This document shows positions 1-8,334 of a stretch of DNA of 55,452 bases, piece after piece. The notes under the pieces were generated by a model that ran no database searches, was not told where the DNA came from, and worked only from the letters and a program-made list of their open reading frames with translations. Position 1 is the first letter of the stretch. The number at the start of each line of letters is the position of its first letter. The stretch is taken from contig NZ_VKHR01000031.1 in assembly GCF_009663145.1 (NCBI RefSeq), forward strand, positions 1 through 55,452, given 5' to 3'. The stretch is from Shewanella sp. TC10 (GTDB lineage: Bacteria > Pseudomonadota > Gammaproteobacteria > Enterobacterales > Shewanellaceae). The position numbers and the translations under genes are program-made.

Positions 1-266
1 CACGTCAATTCACTTAACGCACTCGGACACTTCCATAAATATTTAGCTGCTTGCACACGGGTCAACATTTTATTGGCGAGACAATAAGCCATTTCATCTA
101 GTTGCTTGTTATATCTAGGTTCAAGAAACCATTGGCAAGTATCTGTATCGAACGCAGCTAGGGTTTGTTGCGCAAGGTTACAGAAAGTTTCGATGTGTTC
201 TATACCGTCAGGTCCTAAACAACCTGGTTCAAGTCGGTATAGCACAATTAATTTATTATCAAACAT
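1..266 (-). CDS. Conserved protein of unknown function (partial, 3' end outside window)
   Basis: The first 88 codons of a minus-strand gene are present; the rest lies to the left of the window. Translation begins MFDNKLIVLYRLEPGCLGPD and continues with an acidic, Trp/Cys-containing soluble sequence and no signal peptide. An in-frame TAG lies two codons upstream of this ATG, which fixes the start. From memory, proteins opening with this LYRxEPGCLGPDG pattern occur in Shewanella and Vibrio as uncharacterised proteins; I do not know a function. The minus-strand gene upstream of it is the DTW-domain gene, 77 bp away. No domain can be assigned from the visible part. Confidence 0.6.
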   Translation of the reverse strand, partial: MFDNKLIVLYRLEPGCLGPDGIEHIETFCNLAQQTLAAFDTDTCQWFLEPRYNKQLDEMAYCLANKMLTRVQAAKYLWKCPSALSELT

Positions 267-343
267 ACTAAGCGCGCATCCTATGCGTAAATAATTGAAC
301 TGATTTACAAATTTTCCAATCTGAAAGGCTAACTATTAGAAAG

Positions 344-1159
344 TTAACCTTCTTTTGCATTTATCATAGCCTGTTTGAACTTATCAATATAGTTTTCAAT
401 TGGCACAATATCTTCTTTTAAACGTCGGTTTCGTCCTAATAAAGATGATTCAACAAATAACTCAAACCAAGCAGATAATGCTTCACCATTTTTAGGTTCA
501 TTAATTGCGTTAAATGCTAATGCCGCAACTTCAGCGGTCGAAAGTTGAAAGTCATGACTGCCTTTTCTTAGTTCATAAGTGGCTAGTGTTTCTGGTGTGA
601 AAGACAATAAAGGCAATTCATGCAAGTAAGTACTTTTGCGGAACATTTTGATAGCTTGACGCCAACTACCATCCAATAAGATTAATAACGGTATTTTGCT
701 CTGTTGTGCCGTTATCTGTGCGTCAGTTAACGCATTATCAGCTATAGATGATTGAACCAGTTGATTAATATGCTCAACCACTCGCTGTCCTTCTTGCGCA
801 TACTGCGCAGGAAAAATTAACAAAGGTTGATATTTGGGATCGTTGATCATCTCCACCATTTGCTTATTGGGCTCTTTACGTGACCATAAAAAAGCACTGG
901 TGTTAGGGACGGTATCCGCAATTAATCGACCACTATTTGTTGGTTTAAGTACTTCATCATCATACATAATCAGCATAAAGTGCGCTGAAGTATTAAGGTA
1001 CTGCCTATGCTCACAAGTACAAAATATCTCACCCAACAAACACCAAGGACAACGAATTAGCTTCATTCCTCTGGCAGCAAAAGGCTTAGTCGATATAGAC
1101 TTTCTGTATTGGTAAAGACGATGTACAGCGTGCTGCTGCTCTGAAGGTAAAGCTAACAT
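344..1159 (-). CDS. tapT: DTW domain protein, probable tRNA-uridine aminocarboxypropyltransferase (TapT/YfiP-like)
   Basis: The 271-residue product has the two marks of the DTW family: a Cys cluster C37-x2-C40-x6-C47-x-C49 followed by acidic/His residues, and the signature DGSW at residues 163-166, where the family usually has D-x-T/S-W. Characterised members use S-adenosylmethionine to put a 3-amino-3-carboxypropyl group on tRNA uridine (acp3U47 for E. coli YfiP/TapT). Context supports this member: E. coli carries yfiP close to pssA, and here pssA is the next minus-strand gene upstream, although the acetyltransferase gene that lies between them in E. coli is absent. The ATG at 1159 has an AGAGAG stretch about 8 nt upstream. 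Other DTW paralogues exist, so the exact target uridine is inferred. Confidence 0.8.
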   Translation of the reverse strand: MLALPSEQQHAVHRLYQYRKSISTKPFAARGMKLIRCPWCLLGEIFCTCEHRQYLNTSAHFMLIMYDDEVLKPTNSGRLIADTVPNTSAFLWSRKEPNKQMVEMINDPKYQPLLIFPAQYAQEGQRVVEHINQLVQSSIADNALTDAQITAQQSKIPLLILLDGSWRQAIKMFRKSTYLHELPLLSFTPETLATYELRKGSHDFQLSTAEVAALAFNAINEPKNGEALSAWFELFVESSLLGRNRRLKEDIVPIENYIDKFKQAMINAKEG

Positions 1160-1354
1160 GACAAACTCTCTTGCGAAGGCTACTTAGGAAGGCACGACTG
1201 ATATCAAATCGTAAATAGCATGAGTAAACCTAGGAAATAAAAAGCTAACACATCGATTATTCAAACTAATTATTTACAATAATAGTTTAAAGGCGACGCA
1301 TTAGCTTTCAAATAAATTCATCTTTAAAGATAAATTTGATTAACTAAAACTAAA

Positions 1355-2668
1355 TCACAAGATTCTTCTGAGCAAGAAATCAGCTTTTAAGCGTTTAATT
1401 CTAGTCATAATTTTTTTCACAGGAACCGGATACTTTTGTAGCGTTTCAATTTGACTGTAATGAAAAAGTTTTTCAGTATGAGTTAGGATCAGCTCTTGCT
1501 CAGCTTCAAAGTTTTCCTTCCAAGCACCACTTTCATCATGGAGTAATAAACCATTTTCAAGATCTAATGCCCATGCTCGAGGGTTCAGATTAGAACCTGT
1601 GATCAGGTGTTTTCTACCATCTGCGCTGATACCTTTTAAATGGTAGCTGTTGATGCCATTTTTCCAAAGGTGAATGCGAAGCTGTCCATTCTCAACTGCC
1701 CACTGCTGACGCTTTACAAACTTACGTAAAGACTGCTCATACATGTAAGGCAACGCCCCAATGGTAGAGAACTCTTTTTCAGGTGGTATATAAAAGTCGT
1801 TTGCGGTTTTATCACCAACAACAATATCGATACTTTTGCCGTTACGAAGGTGTCGAGTTAAAGCACGTACTAATGCATTTGGCGGATTAAAGTACGGAGT
1901 ACATATAAATAACGACTCTTTTGATTCATCAACTAACTTAACGACCACTTCATTCAGCTTGTTCTTTTTACGCCCAAGCCCTACAAGTGGTGTAACACGA
2001 TTGCCAATGCGAGTGCTTTCAAATTCATATTTAGAACGACCTAGACGTGTTTTAAAGGTGCGAACGTCATTCTTTTCTGGGCACTGTTCAGGAATGCTGT
2101 CTTGCGTTAAAGAACATACTGCTGGATCGCTTACCAAATACTTATGAATGAAAGCTGTCATGCTTCTAGCAAGCTCTGCAGACTCAATTAAGTGATAACG
2201 ATCAAAACGATACTTTTCAAATTGCTGAAAATAAATATTGTTTATACTCGCACCACTAAAGATAACGGCATCATCAATAATAAATCCTTTAAGGTGCAGA
2301 ACCCCCATAAATTCGCGTGATTTTACAGGTACCCCTAGGATATCGAACGGAACTTGTGCTTCAGCCATTGCTTTCCGGTACATAATGTAATTACCACTGT
2401 CGCCTTTGTGACCTATAAGTCCACGACGAGCACGGTGATAATCTACCAGCACAACAATATTTAATTCAGGGTTGGCAGCCTTTGCGGCTAATAACGCATT
2501 TAATACTTCTCGCCCTGCTTCATCATCCTCTAGATATAATGCAGCAATATAGATCGAGTTCTTCGCGTTTTCGATACGTGTCAGTAACTCAGTTCGAAAC
2601 TGAATAGGATCTAATAACCACTTTAATGATTCAGCTTGTAATGCGATACCACCTAGCTTGTCCAGCAA
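1355..2668 (-). CDS. pssA: CDP-diacylglycerol--serine O-phosphatidyltransferase
   Basis: This is PssA of the phospholipase D type (437 residues; E. coli 451). It makes phosphatidylserine from CDP-diacylglycerol and L-serine, the committed step towards phosphatidylethanolamine, at the membrane surface. Two HKD motifs are visible: H125-x-K127-x4-D132 within LHLKGFIIDD, and YHLKG-x-S-x-D followed by GSNLNPRAW in the C-terminal half near residue 345. There are no transmembrane segments, as expected for the peripheral PLD-type enzyme. The start is a TTG at 2668 (codons for LLDKLGG) preceded by a complete AAGGAGG Shine-Dalgarno 5 nt upstream; no in-frame ATG or GTG fits as well. The tapT-like gene follows 195 bp downstream. 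Confidence 0.93.
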   Translation of the reverse strand: MLDKLGGIALQAESLKWLLDPIQFRTELLTRIENAKNSIYIAALYLEDDEAGREVLNALLAAKAANPELNIVVLVDYHRARRGLIGHKGDSGNYIMYRKAMAEAQVPFDILGVPVKSREFMGVLHLKGFIIDDAVIFSGASINNIYFQQFEKYRFDRYHLIESAELARSMTAFIHKYLVSDPAVCSLTQDSIPEQCPEKNDVRTFKTRLGRSKYEFESTRIGNRVTPLVGLGRKKNKLNEVVVKLVDESKESLFICTPYFNPPNALVRALTRHLRNGKSIDIVVGDKTANDFYIPPEKEFSTIGALPYMYEQSLRKFVKRQQWAVENGQLRIHLWKNGINSYHLKGISADGRKHLITGSNLNPRAWALDLENGLLLHDESGAWKENFEAEQELILTHTEKLFHYSQIETLQKYPVPVKKIMTRIKRLKADFLLRRIL

Positions 2669-3099
2669 GGCAACCTCCTTAAATAATGCTCAATGCAATT
2701 CATTGAGTTCGACAGTCCTGCCTGTTTAATATGTAGATTTAGCATTGAAGTCCTATTCAGTGATGTTCTACTGATGCTTCATACTCATTGCTAAAACTAA
2801 CCTAAGTCGATTAAACGGCGCTTTTGAATTGCCGCAATAACTGTTTAACAAAATATTTGGAAATAGAAATTACCGACTTAACTGCTTTCGAGCAAGGTTT
2901 TTCTTAACTTAAACACCCGTTTGGTTAGTTTATGAGAAACAATTAATATATTTGGGATCAAACTCTAACGATTTACTCACGATGATGACCAGTTCTTTAC
3001 AGTAAAAAATAAGCATTCTCTGCCAAAATCAAAGATGTTTAATGTAAACCTGAAGTAAATAACGTATTTTAACACTATCCATATTAAGTGTATTTTATT
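2669..3099. other. Intergenic spacer between divergent pssA and dacB
   Basis: About 430 bp of AT-rich sequence separate the two divergent genes and must hold both promoters. The pssA Shine-Dalgarno lies at its left end. I see no ORF with a usable ribosome binding site, no strong terminator and no recognisable operator. A weak GGCG...GCCG hairpin around 2816-2838 has no T-tract. Confidence 0.5.
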
Positions 3100-4620
3100 A
3101 TGTCATTTGTTTATAGCGTTCTATGTTTACCACTCATTACCCTGACTGTTAGTTTTAGTGTCGCAGCAGGCGACTACTTAACTAAGATGATGAATATCAT
3201 CAGCCCACCCCAATCACAATTAGCTGTAAGTGTGTGGGATGTAGAAACTCAGCAAGATGTTTATAATTTAAATGATAATACCTTGATGCTACCCGCCAGT
3301 ATTCAAAAGCTCATCACTGCAGTAGCTGCAAGTCACCAGTTAGGTCGTGACTTTCGTTACCATACCCAGTTAACTTACAATGGTGAAATGATCGATGAGG
3401 TGTTAAATGGCGATCTATATATCCATTTTCAAGGCGACCCCACGCTAAAACGTAAACACCTCAATGAATTAATCAACACATTAAAGCTAAGTGGAATAAA
3501 CAAAGTCTCTGGCAATGTTTATTTAGTTGCAGCAGAATCAAAACAGACTCGAGCTCCAGGCTGGGCATGGGACGATTTGGGCATTTGTTATGCTGCGCCA
3601 GTATCGAATTACATCATAGATAGAAATTGCGTAAAAGCATCGCTATCACCCTCTAAAGACTCTTCTACTGTATCCATAAAGCCTATTTACCCGATAACAA
3701 TGACATCAACGGCAACATTTGATGCAAGTATTGAGGTTAAAGAAGCACAGAAACATTTTTGTGAATTGCATATGCAGAGATTTGACAACAATCATTACCA
3801 ATTAGATGGCTGTTACCCTGGGAACAAATCGGTTAGATTAGCCATCGCTGTGAATGACCCCAGCATATATAGCCAAGCTGTCATTGCTGACTTGTTATCA
3901 GCAAACAATATTGTATATCAACAAATAAAAACCACATCAAAAGTTAACAAGCAGCAAACTGTTATTGCATCTCACCAATCAGAGTTACTGCCTGAATTGC
4001 TTAAAATTATGCTTCAAAAATCAGACAATTTGATCGCTGATAGCTTATTGAAACAAATAGGCAGTAGTTACTTTTATAAAAATATAGATCACACATCTGA
4101 TCTAAAACTCACACAAACCAAGGATGAACAGCAAAGTGATACCGACAATCACCATCCACAATGGCAAAAAGTAATTCAAAAAGATGGTTTCATCGTAGGA
4201 GCCAAGGCAATTGAGCATATCATGCGTGAGTTGGGGCTTCCTTTTATCGAAGCCAATATCGTTGATGGCTCTGGTTTATCTCGCTACAACTTAATTACAG
4301 CTAGCCAAATGATGTCCCTGTTACAGTTAATAAAGACCGAACAAGATTTACAATATATTGAAAATTTACTGCCAATCTCTGGTCAATCAGGCACCCTTCG
4401 CTATAAAAAATACTTTAACCAGCCTCCATTAAAAAATGAAGTTGCCGCTAAAACTGGCACTATGATCGGTGTTGAGAATTTAGCGGGTTACTTGAATGCA
4501 GATAATGGTAAACAGTATGCATTTGTCATTATTGAAAATGGATTAAGCCCTAAGGCCAAAAAAGCCAGACTTGCCCCTTTTAGTGCTTTATTACTACAAA
4601 CGATCAACGATTTACCATAG
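3100..4620 (+). CDS. dacB: D-alanyl-D-alanine carboxypeptidase/endopeptidase (PBP4, DacB)
   Basis: The product (506 residues from the ATG at 3100) is a class C-type low-molecular-weight penicillin-binding protein. It starts with a cleavable signal peptide ending near AAG (residues 1-23). The active-site motifs appear in order: S67-x-x-K70 (ASIQKL), SDN near residue 308, and KTG near residue 451. The long insertion between SxxK and SDN is typical of the PBP4/peptidase S13 family. It cleaves D-Ala-D-Ala termini and cross-bridges of peptidoglycan in the periplasm. A GTG four codons upstream (3088) is also open; the ATG is preferred because it begins directly with the signal peptide, but neither has a strong ribosome binding site. 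A bidirectional terminator follows at 4743-4778. Confidence 0.92.
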   Translation: MSFVYSVLCLPLITLTVSFSVAAGDYLTKMMNIISPPQSQLAVSVWDVETQQDVYNLNDNTLMLPASIQKLITAVAASHQLGRDFRYHTQLTYNGEMIDEVLNGDLYIHFQGDPTLKRKHLNELINTLKLSGINKVSGNVYLVAAESKQTRAPGWAWDDLGICYAAPVSNYIIDRNCVKASLSPSKDSSTVSIKPIYPITMTSTATFDASIEVKEAQKHFCELHMQRFDNNHYQLDGCYPGNKSVRLAIAVNDPSIYSQAVIADLLSANNIVYQQIKTTSKVNKQQTVIASHQSELLPELLKIMLQKSDNLIADSLLKQIGSSYFYKNIDHTSDLKLTQTKDEQQSDTDNHHPQWQKVIQKDGFIVGAKAIEHIMRELGLPFIEANIVDGSGLSRYNLITASQMMSLLQLIKTEQDLQYIENLLPISGQSGTLRYKKYFNQPPLKNEVAAKTGTMIGVENLAGYLNADNGKQYAFVIIENGLSPKAKKARLAPFSALLLQTINDLP

Positions 4621-4623
4621 TTT

Positions 4624-4702
4624 TTGAAAGTAGTTATTGAAAGTAGTTACTAAAAAATTTGCTTGAAAGTAGTTACTTAAAATAACTCTTGAAAATAGCT
4701 AC
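4624..4702. repeat. Imperfect tandem repeat, four copies of a 14-bp unit
   Basis: Just after the dacB stop codon, TTGAAAGTAGTTA(C/T) occurs at 4624-4637, 4637-4650 and 4663-4676, and again as TTGAAAATAGCTAC at 4689-4702. The first two copies are 13 bp apart and the rest about 26 bp apart. It lies between the stop codon and the terminator, so it would be transcribed as a 3' untranslated region. Confidence 0.8.
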
Positions 4703-4742
4703 TTATATCAGTTTCAGTCTATACCTAGTCGTTGTTTACCAA

Positions 4743-4778
4743 TAAAAAAAGCACTTTGTAATGACAAAGTGCTTTTTT
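4743..4778. terminator. Bidirectional intrinsic terminator between dacB and acyl-CoA dehydrogenase
   Basis: GCACTTTGT (4751-4759) pairs with ACAAAGTGC (4764-4772) around a 4-nt loop, flanked by an A-run on the left and a T-run on the right. It serves the convergent genes on both sides. Confidence 0.9.
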
Positions 4779-4849
4779 ATTACTTGATAAACTAAAGGTT
4801 TATATAAGCCGTCTGTTTTAAATAAGTCGTTTCTTTTAACTTAGTTTTT

Positions 4850-6607
4850 TTAAAACAAGTCTGCAGGCATTGCCATAATTGAATCATCACCCTGACTTAC
4901 TTGAGCCAGATGAAAATCAGCTTTGGGTAATACTTTATCCATAAAGAACTGAGCTACAAATTGTTTTTGTCTAGCAAACTCTTGATCTTCATGCCCATGA
5001 GCTCGCTCAGCCATGAGTAATGAATAATAACCATAAAGGGTATAACCAAACGCATCTAAGAAATCTACTGCGCTTGAGTTAATCAAAGCTGGCTGAGATA
5101 ACTTGTTATCATTGATATGATTGGCAATAGTTAGCAATTTATCAAATCGAGAATTGATGGCTTGTTTATCAGAAGATGAAACATGTTCAAGACAGGCTAG
5201 CTCTTCACTAATTTCAGCTACAAAGCTTGTTAGCGTAGCGACATTGTCACCAGTCACTTTACGGCCTAGGAAGTCGATAGCTTGAATGCCGTTAGTGCCT
5301 TCATAAATTTGCGCTATGCGAGTATCACGTACAAATTGCTCAATGCCTGTTTCACGAATATAACCATGACCACCGAATACTTGCTGCGCCATAATGGTTG
5401 AGTCTAAACCGCGATCAGTTAAGAAAGCTTTTGAAACTGGAGTGAGTAAGCCAACGTATTTAGACGCTTTGGCTTTTACTTCGCCTTCTCCATGTTTGGC
5501 TAAATCTAATTGCTTGCCAGTAAACACAGATAAAGCACGGCCAGCATCAGTGATTGATTTGATCGTTAATAGCATACGACGAACATCGCCATGTACAATA
5601 ATTGGATCGGCAGTAGCTCCTGTAGGTGAACCTCCTGCTGCGACACCTTGTACACGCTCTTTTGCGTAATCTGCAGCCATTTGATAAGCGCCCTGCGCAC
5701 TACCAAGACCTTGAATACCAATCGCTAAACGTTCGTAGTTCATCATTGTGAACATACACACTAAACCACGATCCACTCGACCAACTAAAAAGCCTTTTGC
5801 ATTGTCGTAATTCATGACACAAGTAGCAGAGGCCTTTAGCCCCATTTTGTGTTCGATAGACCCAACAGTAACACCGTTTGGTTCACCGAGTGAACCATCA
5901 TCGTTAACACTAATTTTGGGCACTAAGAATAAAGAGATCCCGCTTGAGTTTGGTAGTTTTGCTAGCACTAAATGAATCACGTTTTCTGTTAAGTCGTGAT
6001 CGCCACCAGTGATGAAAATTTTGCTACCAGAAATTGAGTAGCTGCCATCATCCAATGGCTCAGCTTTAGTGCGAATATTACGTAAATCAGAACCAGCTTG
6101 CGGCTCTGTCATATCCATAGCGCCAGACCAAACACCTGAATACAAATTAGGAAGGTACTTTTCTTTTAATTCATCTGTTGCGTGTGCATTGATACACAAA
6201 GCAGCGCCAGCAGTAAGCGAGCTATAAAGGGTAAAAGAGTTACAGGCACTGTAGTTCATCTCATCAACCAATACGCCTAACATTTTAGGCATGCCCATAC
6301 CGCCAAAATCAGGTTCACCACAAAGGCCTACCCAACCGCCTTCTGAAAACTGTTGATAGGTTTCTTTAAACCCATCAGGTGTAATTACCTTACCATCGAC
6401 GTGTCTAACTTCTTGCTCATCGCCATTTCGGTTAATAGGTTGAATTAGGTCACGGCTTATTTTGCTCGCTTCATCTAAAATAGCGACTGCTGTTTCCATA
6501 TCGACCATTTCAGCAATATCAGGCATGCTTTGCCAAGTATTGGTGGCATCAAAAACATTTTCTAATAAAAACTGCATGTCTTTTAAAGGGGCTTGGTAAG
6601 GGTTCAT
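4850..6607 (-). CDS. Acyl-CoA dehydrogenase (long form with C-terminal extension domain)
   Basis: The product (585 residues) has the acyl-CoA dehydrogenase fold: N-terminal helical domain, the FAD-binding beta domain with MTEPQAGSDLRNI near residue 165, and a C-terminal helical domain with GGHGYIRE and IYEGTNGIQ, whose Glu (near residue 435) is the expected catalytic base. About 130 further residues match the extra C-terminal domain of the long bacterial acyl-CoA dehydrogenases related to AidB/FadE5. It should oxidise acyl-CoA to trans-2-enoyl-CoA with electrons passing to ETF; chain length is not readable. The ATG at 6607 has AAGAG 7 nt upstream. A palindrome of PsrA type lies about 25-35 bp upstream. 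Together with fadH and the DECR-like SDR it points to beta-oxidation. Confidence 0.9.
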   Translation of the reverse strand: MNPYQAPLKDMQFLLENVFDATNTWQSMPDIAEMVDMETAVAILDEASKISRDLIQPINRNGDEQEVRHVDGKVITPDGFKETYQQFSEGGWVGLCGEPDFGGMGMPKMLGVLVDEMNYSACNSFTLYSSLTAGAALCINAHATDELKEKYLPNLYSGVWSGAMDMTEPQAGSDLRNIRTKAEPLDDGSYSISGSKIFITGGDHDLTENVIHLVLAKLPNSSGISLFLVPKISVNDDGSLGEPNGVTVGSIEHKMGLKASATCVMNYDNAKGFLVGRVDRGLVCMFTMMNYERLAIGIQGLGSAQGAYQMAADYAKERVQGVAAGGSPTGATADPIIVHGDVRRMLLTIKSITDAGRALSVFTGKQLDLAKHGEGEVKAKASKYVGLLTPVSKAFLTDRGLDSTIMAQQVFGGHGYIRETGIEQFVRDTRIAQIYEGTNGIQAIDFLGRKVTGDNVATLTSFVAEISEELACLEHVSSSDKQAINSRFDKLLTIANHINDNKLSQPALINSSAVDFLDAFGYTLYGYYSLLMAERAHGHEDQEFARQKQFVAQFFMDKVLPKADFHLAQVSQGDDSIMAMPADLF

Positions 6608-6630
6608 ATCAGACTCTTAAACAGATAATT

Positions 6631-6644
6631 AAAACAGTTGTTTC
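6631..6644 (-). promoter_or_regulatory. Possible PsrA-type operator upstream of acyl-CoA dehydrogenase
   Basis: On the coding strand the sequence reads GAAAC-AACT-GTTTT. The fatty-acid-responsive repressor PsrA of pseudomonads recognises (G/C)AAAC-N2-4-GTTT(G/C), which matches at 9 of 10 arm positions. It lies 24-37 bp before the start codon, a repressing position. Only one site was seen and the regulator gene is not in the window. Confidence 0.35.
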
Positions 6645-6810
6645 AATTTATACAAAAGTCTAGTCAAACACAAGCTGAATCTACATTTAAAGCCAATATA
6701 AATATAATATTTGAATAAGAATATTATTAGTTTTTGGTGTAAGAAATTAGGCTGATGACGGTATAAACTAGGAAATTGAAACATAGGTGTTATTCGCTCA
6801 ACACCTTTAC

Positions 6811-7629
6811 CTAGCTATCTTGCTGTTGCTCAAAAGCTAATCCTAATAGGGCGAAATATTCCACAATACTCATCATTATTAACTTTCGGTGTTCCATGGT
6901 GGGATATATCATTTTAGAAACCGTATCTTGCTTCATTGTTCCTGAAACTAAGTATTGGTTATTAAGGTGTCCATCTGATTCAATAGCAGACTCAAATGCC
7001 CTTGCCATTAATTCTGTTGGTTTTGAGAAGTAGTAACTACCTTGCTGTTTATCAACTGCAATAGCCTTTGTAACGTAATCACTCGGATTTTTACCATCCT
7101 CGCTTAGTAACACCAATTTGAATAAAGCAGATAATTTGTCATTTAAACGATGCGGTTTTAGTAATACGTCTTTAAGCCATAAATCTGATGCACAAGCGTA
7201 TTTAAATTGTGAAGCTTCCCTATTTCTTGTTCGCTGACTACCAATATCAAATGCTTTATCGACGATATAATGGTCAAATGCATGCCAAAACTCATGGGCT
7301 AATGCTCCTGCACCAGCATTTTTAGCTAACGCTAACTCTCTGGTGGTTGGTGAGTAATGGGCTTGTACACCTTTTTGCCCTCCTCGGCCAAAAAGTAAGT
7401 TAAGTGTTTGTCGTAAACCTATAAGGGCCGTTGGGACTTGCAATATTTGAGATAAGTCCGCTAGTGAATCAAACACTAAATTGGCTGCGATTAGAGATTC
7501 TTCTTTTGTCACCCACTTGCCGACACTGATATGCCTTAACCCAAAAGTGTGTTTTATGTCGATGAAGTGAGCTTGCTGTCCATCACGATAATCAGCACCA
7601 TCACGATAATAGTTTGCGTTTTTTAGCAC
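6811..7629 (-). CDS. Stand-alone LPD1-like HExxH protein (CLCA_X-type family, function unknown)
   Basis: The product has 272 residues, no signal peptide and no membrane segment. The centre reads LFGRGGQKGVQAHYSP, then a beta-strand region, then GAGALAHEFWHAFDHY with H112-E113-x2-H116, a zincin-type metal site; about 90 residues on, KPTELMARAFE offers Glu206 as third ligand. This arrangement (FG-RG--G--AHY-P, GAGSLAHEW-HALD, E-FARAFE) is the pattern I recall for LPD1, a domain of large phage and conjugative-element polyvalent proteins, and for a family annotated CLCA_X in marine gammaproteobacteria. Function is not established. The start is GTG at 7629, with AGG about 9 nt upstream. It is separated from its neighbours by 127-203 bp and is probably monocistronic. 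Confidence 0.7.
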   Translation of the reverse strand: MLKNANYYRDGADYRDGQQAHFIDIKHTFGLRHISVGKWVTKEESLIAANLVFDSLADLSQILQVPTALIGLRQTLNLLFGRGGQKGVQAHYSPTTRELALAKNAGAGALAHEFWHAFDHYIVDKAFDIGSQRTRNREASQFKYACASDLWLKDVLLKPHRLNDKLSALFKLVLLSEDGKNPSDYVTKAIAVDKQQGSYYFSKPTELMARAFESAIESDGHLNNQYLVSGTMKQDTVSKMIYPTMEHRKLIMMSIVEYFALLGLAFEQQQDS

Positions 7630-7701
7630 TATAGCGACCTAAATTAAAAGGATTAAAAAGATACCTGTTGTTAATTGGCTTAAGTAATTTAAGAAACGGC
7701 C

Positions 7702-7726
7702 AATAAAAAAGCCTCAAAAAGAGGCT
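7702..7726 (-). terminator. Intrinsic terminator downstream of the DUF2058 gene
   Basis: On the minus strand AGCCTC-TTTTT-GAGGCT is followed by a T-run. It ends the minus-strand transcript of the DUF2058 gene before the HExxH gene. Confidence 0.75.
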
Positions 7727-7756
7727 ATTTAAATAACTCAGTCATAATTATACAAA

Positions 7757-8308
7757 CTACCACATTAAGTCATCTGGAATCGCATAGTCAGCATAGGGAT
7801 CATCAGCTTGGTCAACTTGTTCAGTTTGATTGCTACTGCTCTCTTCCCATAAATAACCACACCATTCTGGTACTAATAAATTAACACGTTCAGCTAGTTT
7901 ATGCGGAACGAGATAACTTTTGTCTTCATGACGTACAATTCCAACAGCACCAGATAATAACTGCCCTTGCAGTTCATCTGTCACATAGATAGATAGAATC
8001 TTTTTATCCATCGTAAAGTTAAACTTGATTTCAGCATCCTTTGGAATGCTGATAGCAAACTTGGTAAACTCAGTGATTAAGCCACGTACTTGGCCTTTTT
8101 CACTGGCTTCAGCAAAACGTTTTTCATTTAAGGCACGATCTTTTTCAGCCTGAGCTAATTTTTGCTGTGCAATTTGCTGCTTTAAGTCAGCGCTGCCATC
8201 ATCAACTTTTGCTTTCTTTTGTTTACGTTTTTGAGTTTTAACATCTCGCGCTTTTTGTTTGCTCGCCAATCCTGCTTTTAGCAATTGCTCTTGCAATGCG
8301 TTCGCCAT
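7757..8308 (-). CDS. DUF2058 domain protein (YaiL-like)
   Basis: The 183-residue product opens MANALQEQLLKAGLASKQKA and continues with a very basic stretch (KTQKRKQKKAK) and a predicted coiled-coil helix to about residue 75, then a compact beta-rich C-terminal half ending in acidic residues. This layout is that of DUF2058/YaiL, annotated as nucleoprotein or polynucleotide-associated; no activity is established. The ATG at 8308 has AAAGGTGA 7-8 nt upstream. It lies 26 bp downstream of the SDR gene on the same strand and may be cotranscribed with it; a terminator follows at 7702-7726. Confidence 0.85.
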   Translation of the reverse strand: MANALQEQLLKAGLASKQKARDVKTQKRKQKKAKVDDGSADLKQQIAQQKLAQAEKDRALNEKRFAEASEKGQVRGLITEFTKFAISIPKDAEIKFNFTMDKKILSIYVTDELQGQLLSGAVGIVRHEDKSYLVPHKLAERVNLLVPEWCGYLWEESSSNQTEQVDQADDPYADYAIPDDLMW

Positions 8309-8334
8309 TTAAATCACCTTTAAAAAATTTTGTT

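Noticed and set aside
106..294. A 62-codon plus-strand frame at the left edge
   Set aside because: It lies antisense to the partial conserved gene and shows no protein features.
1300..1345. AT-rich inverted repeat after pssA as a terminator
   Set aside because: The stem is almost entirely A-T pairs and lacks a T-run.
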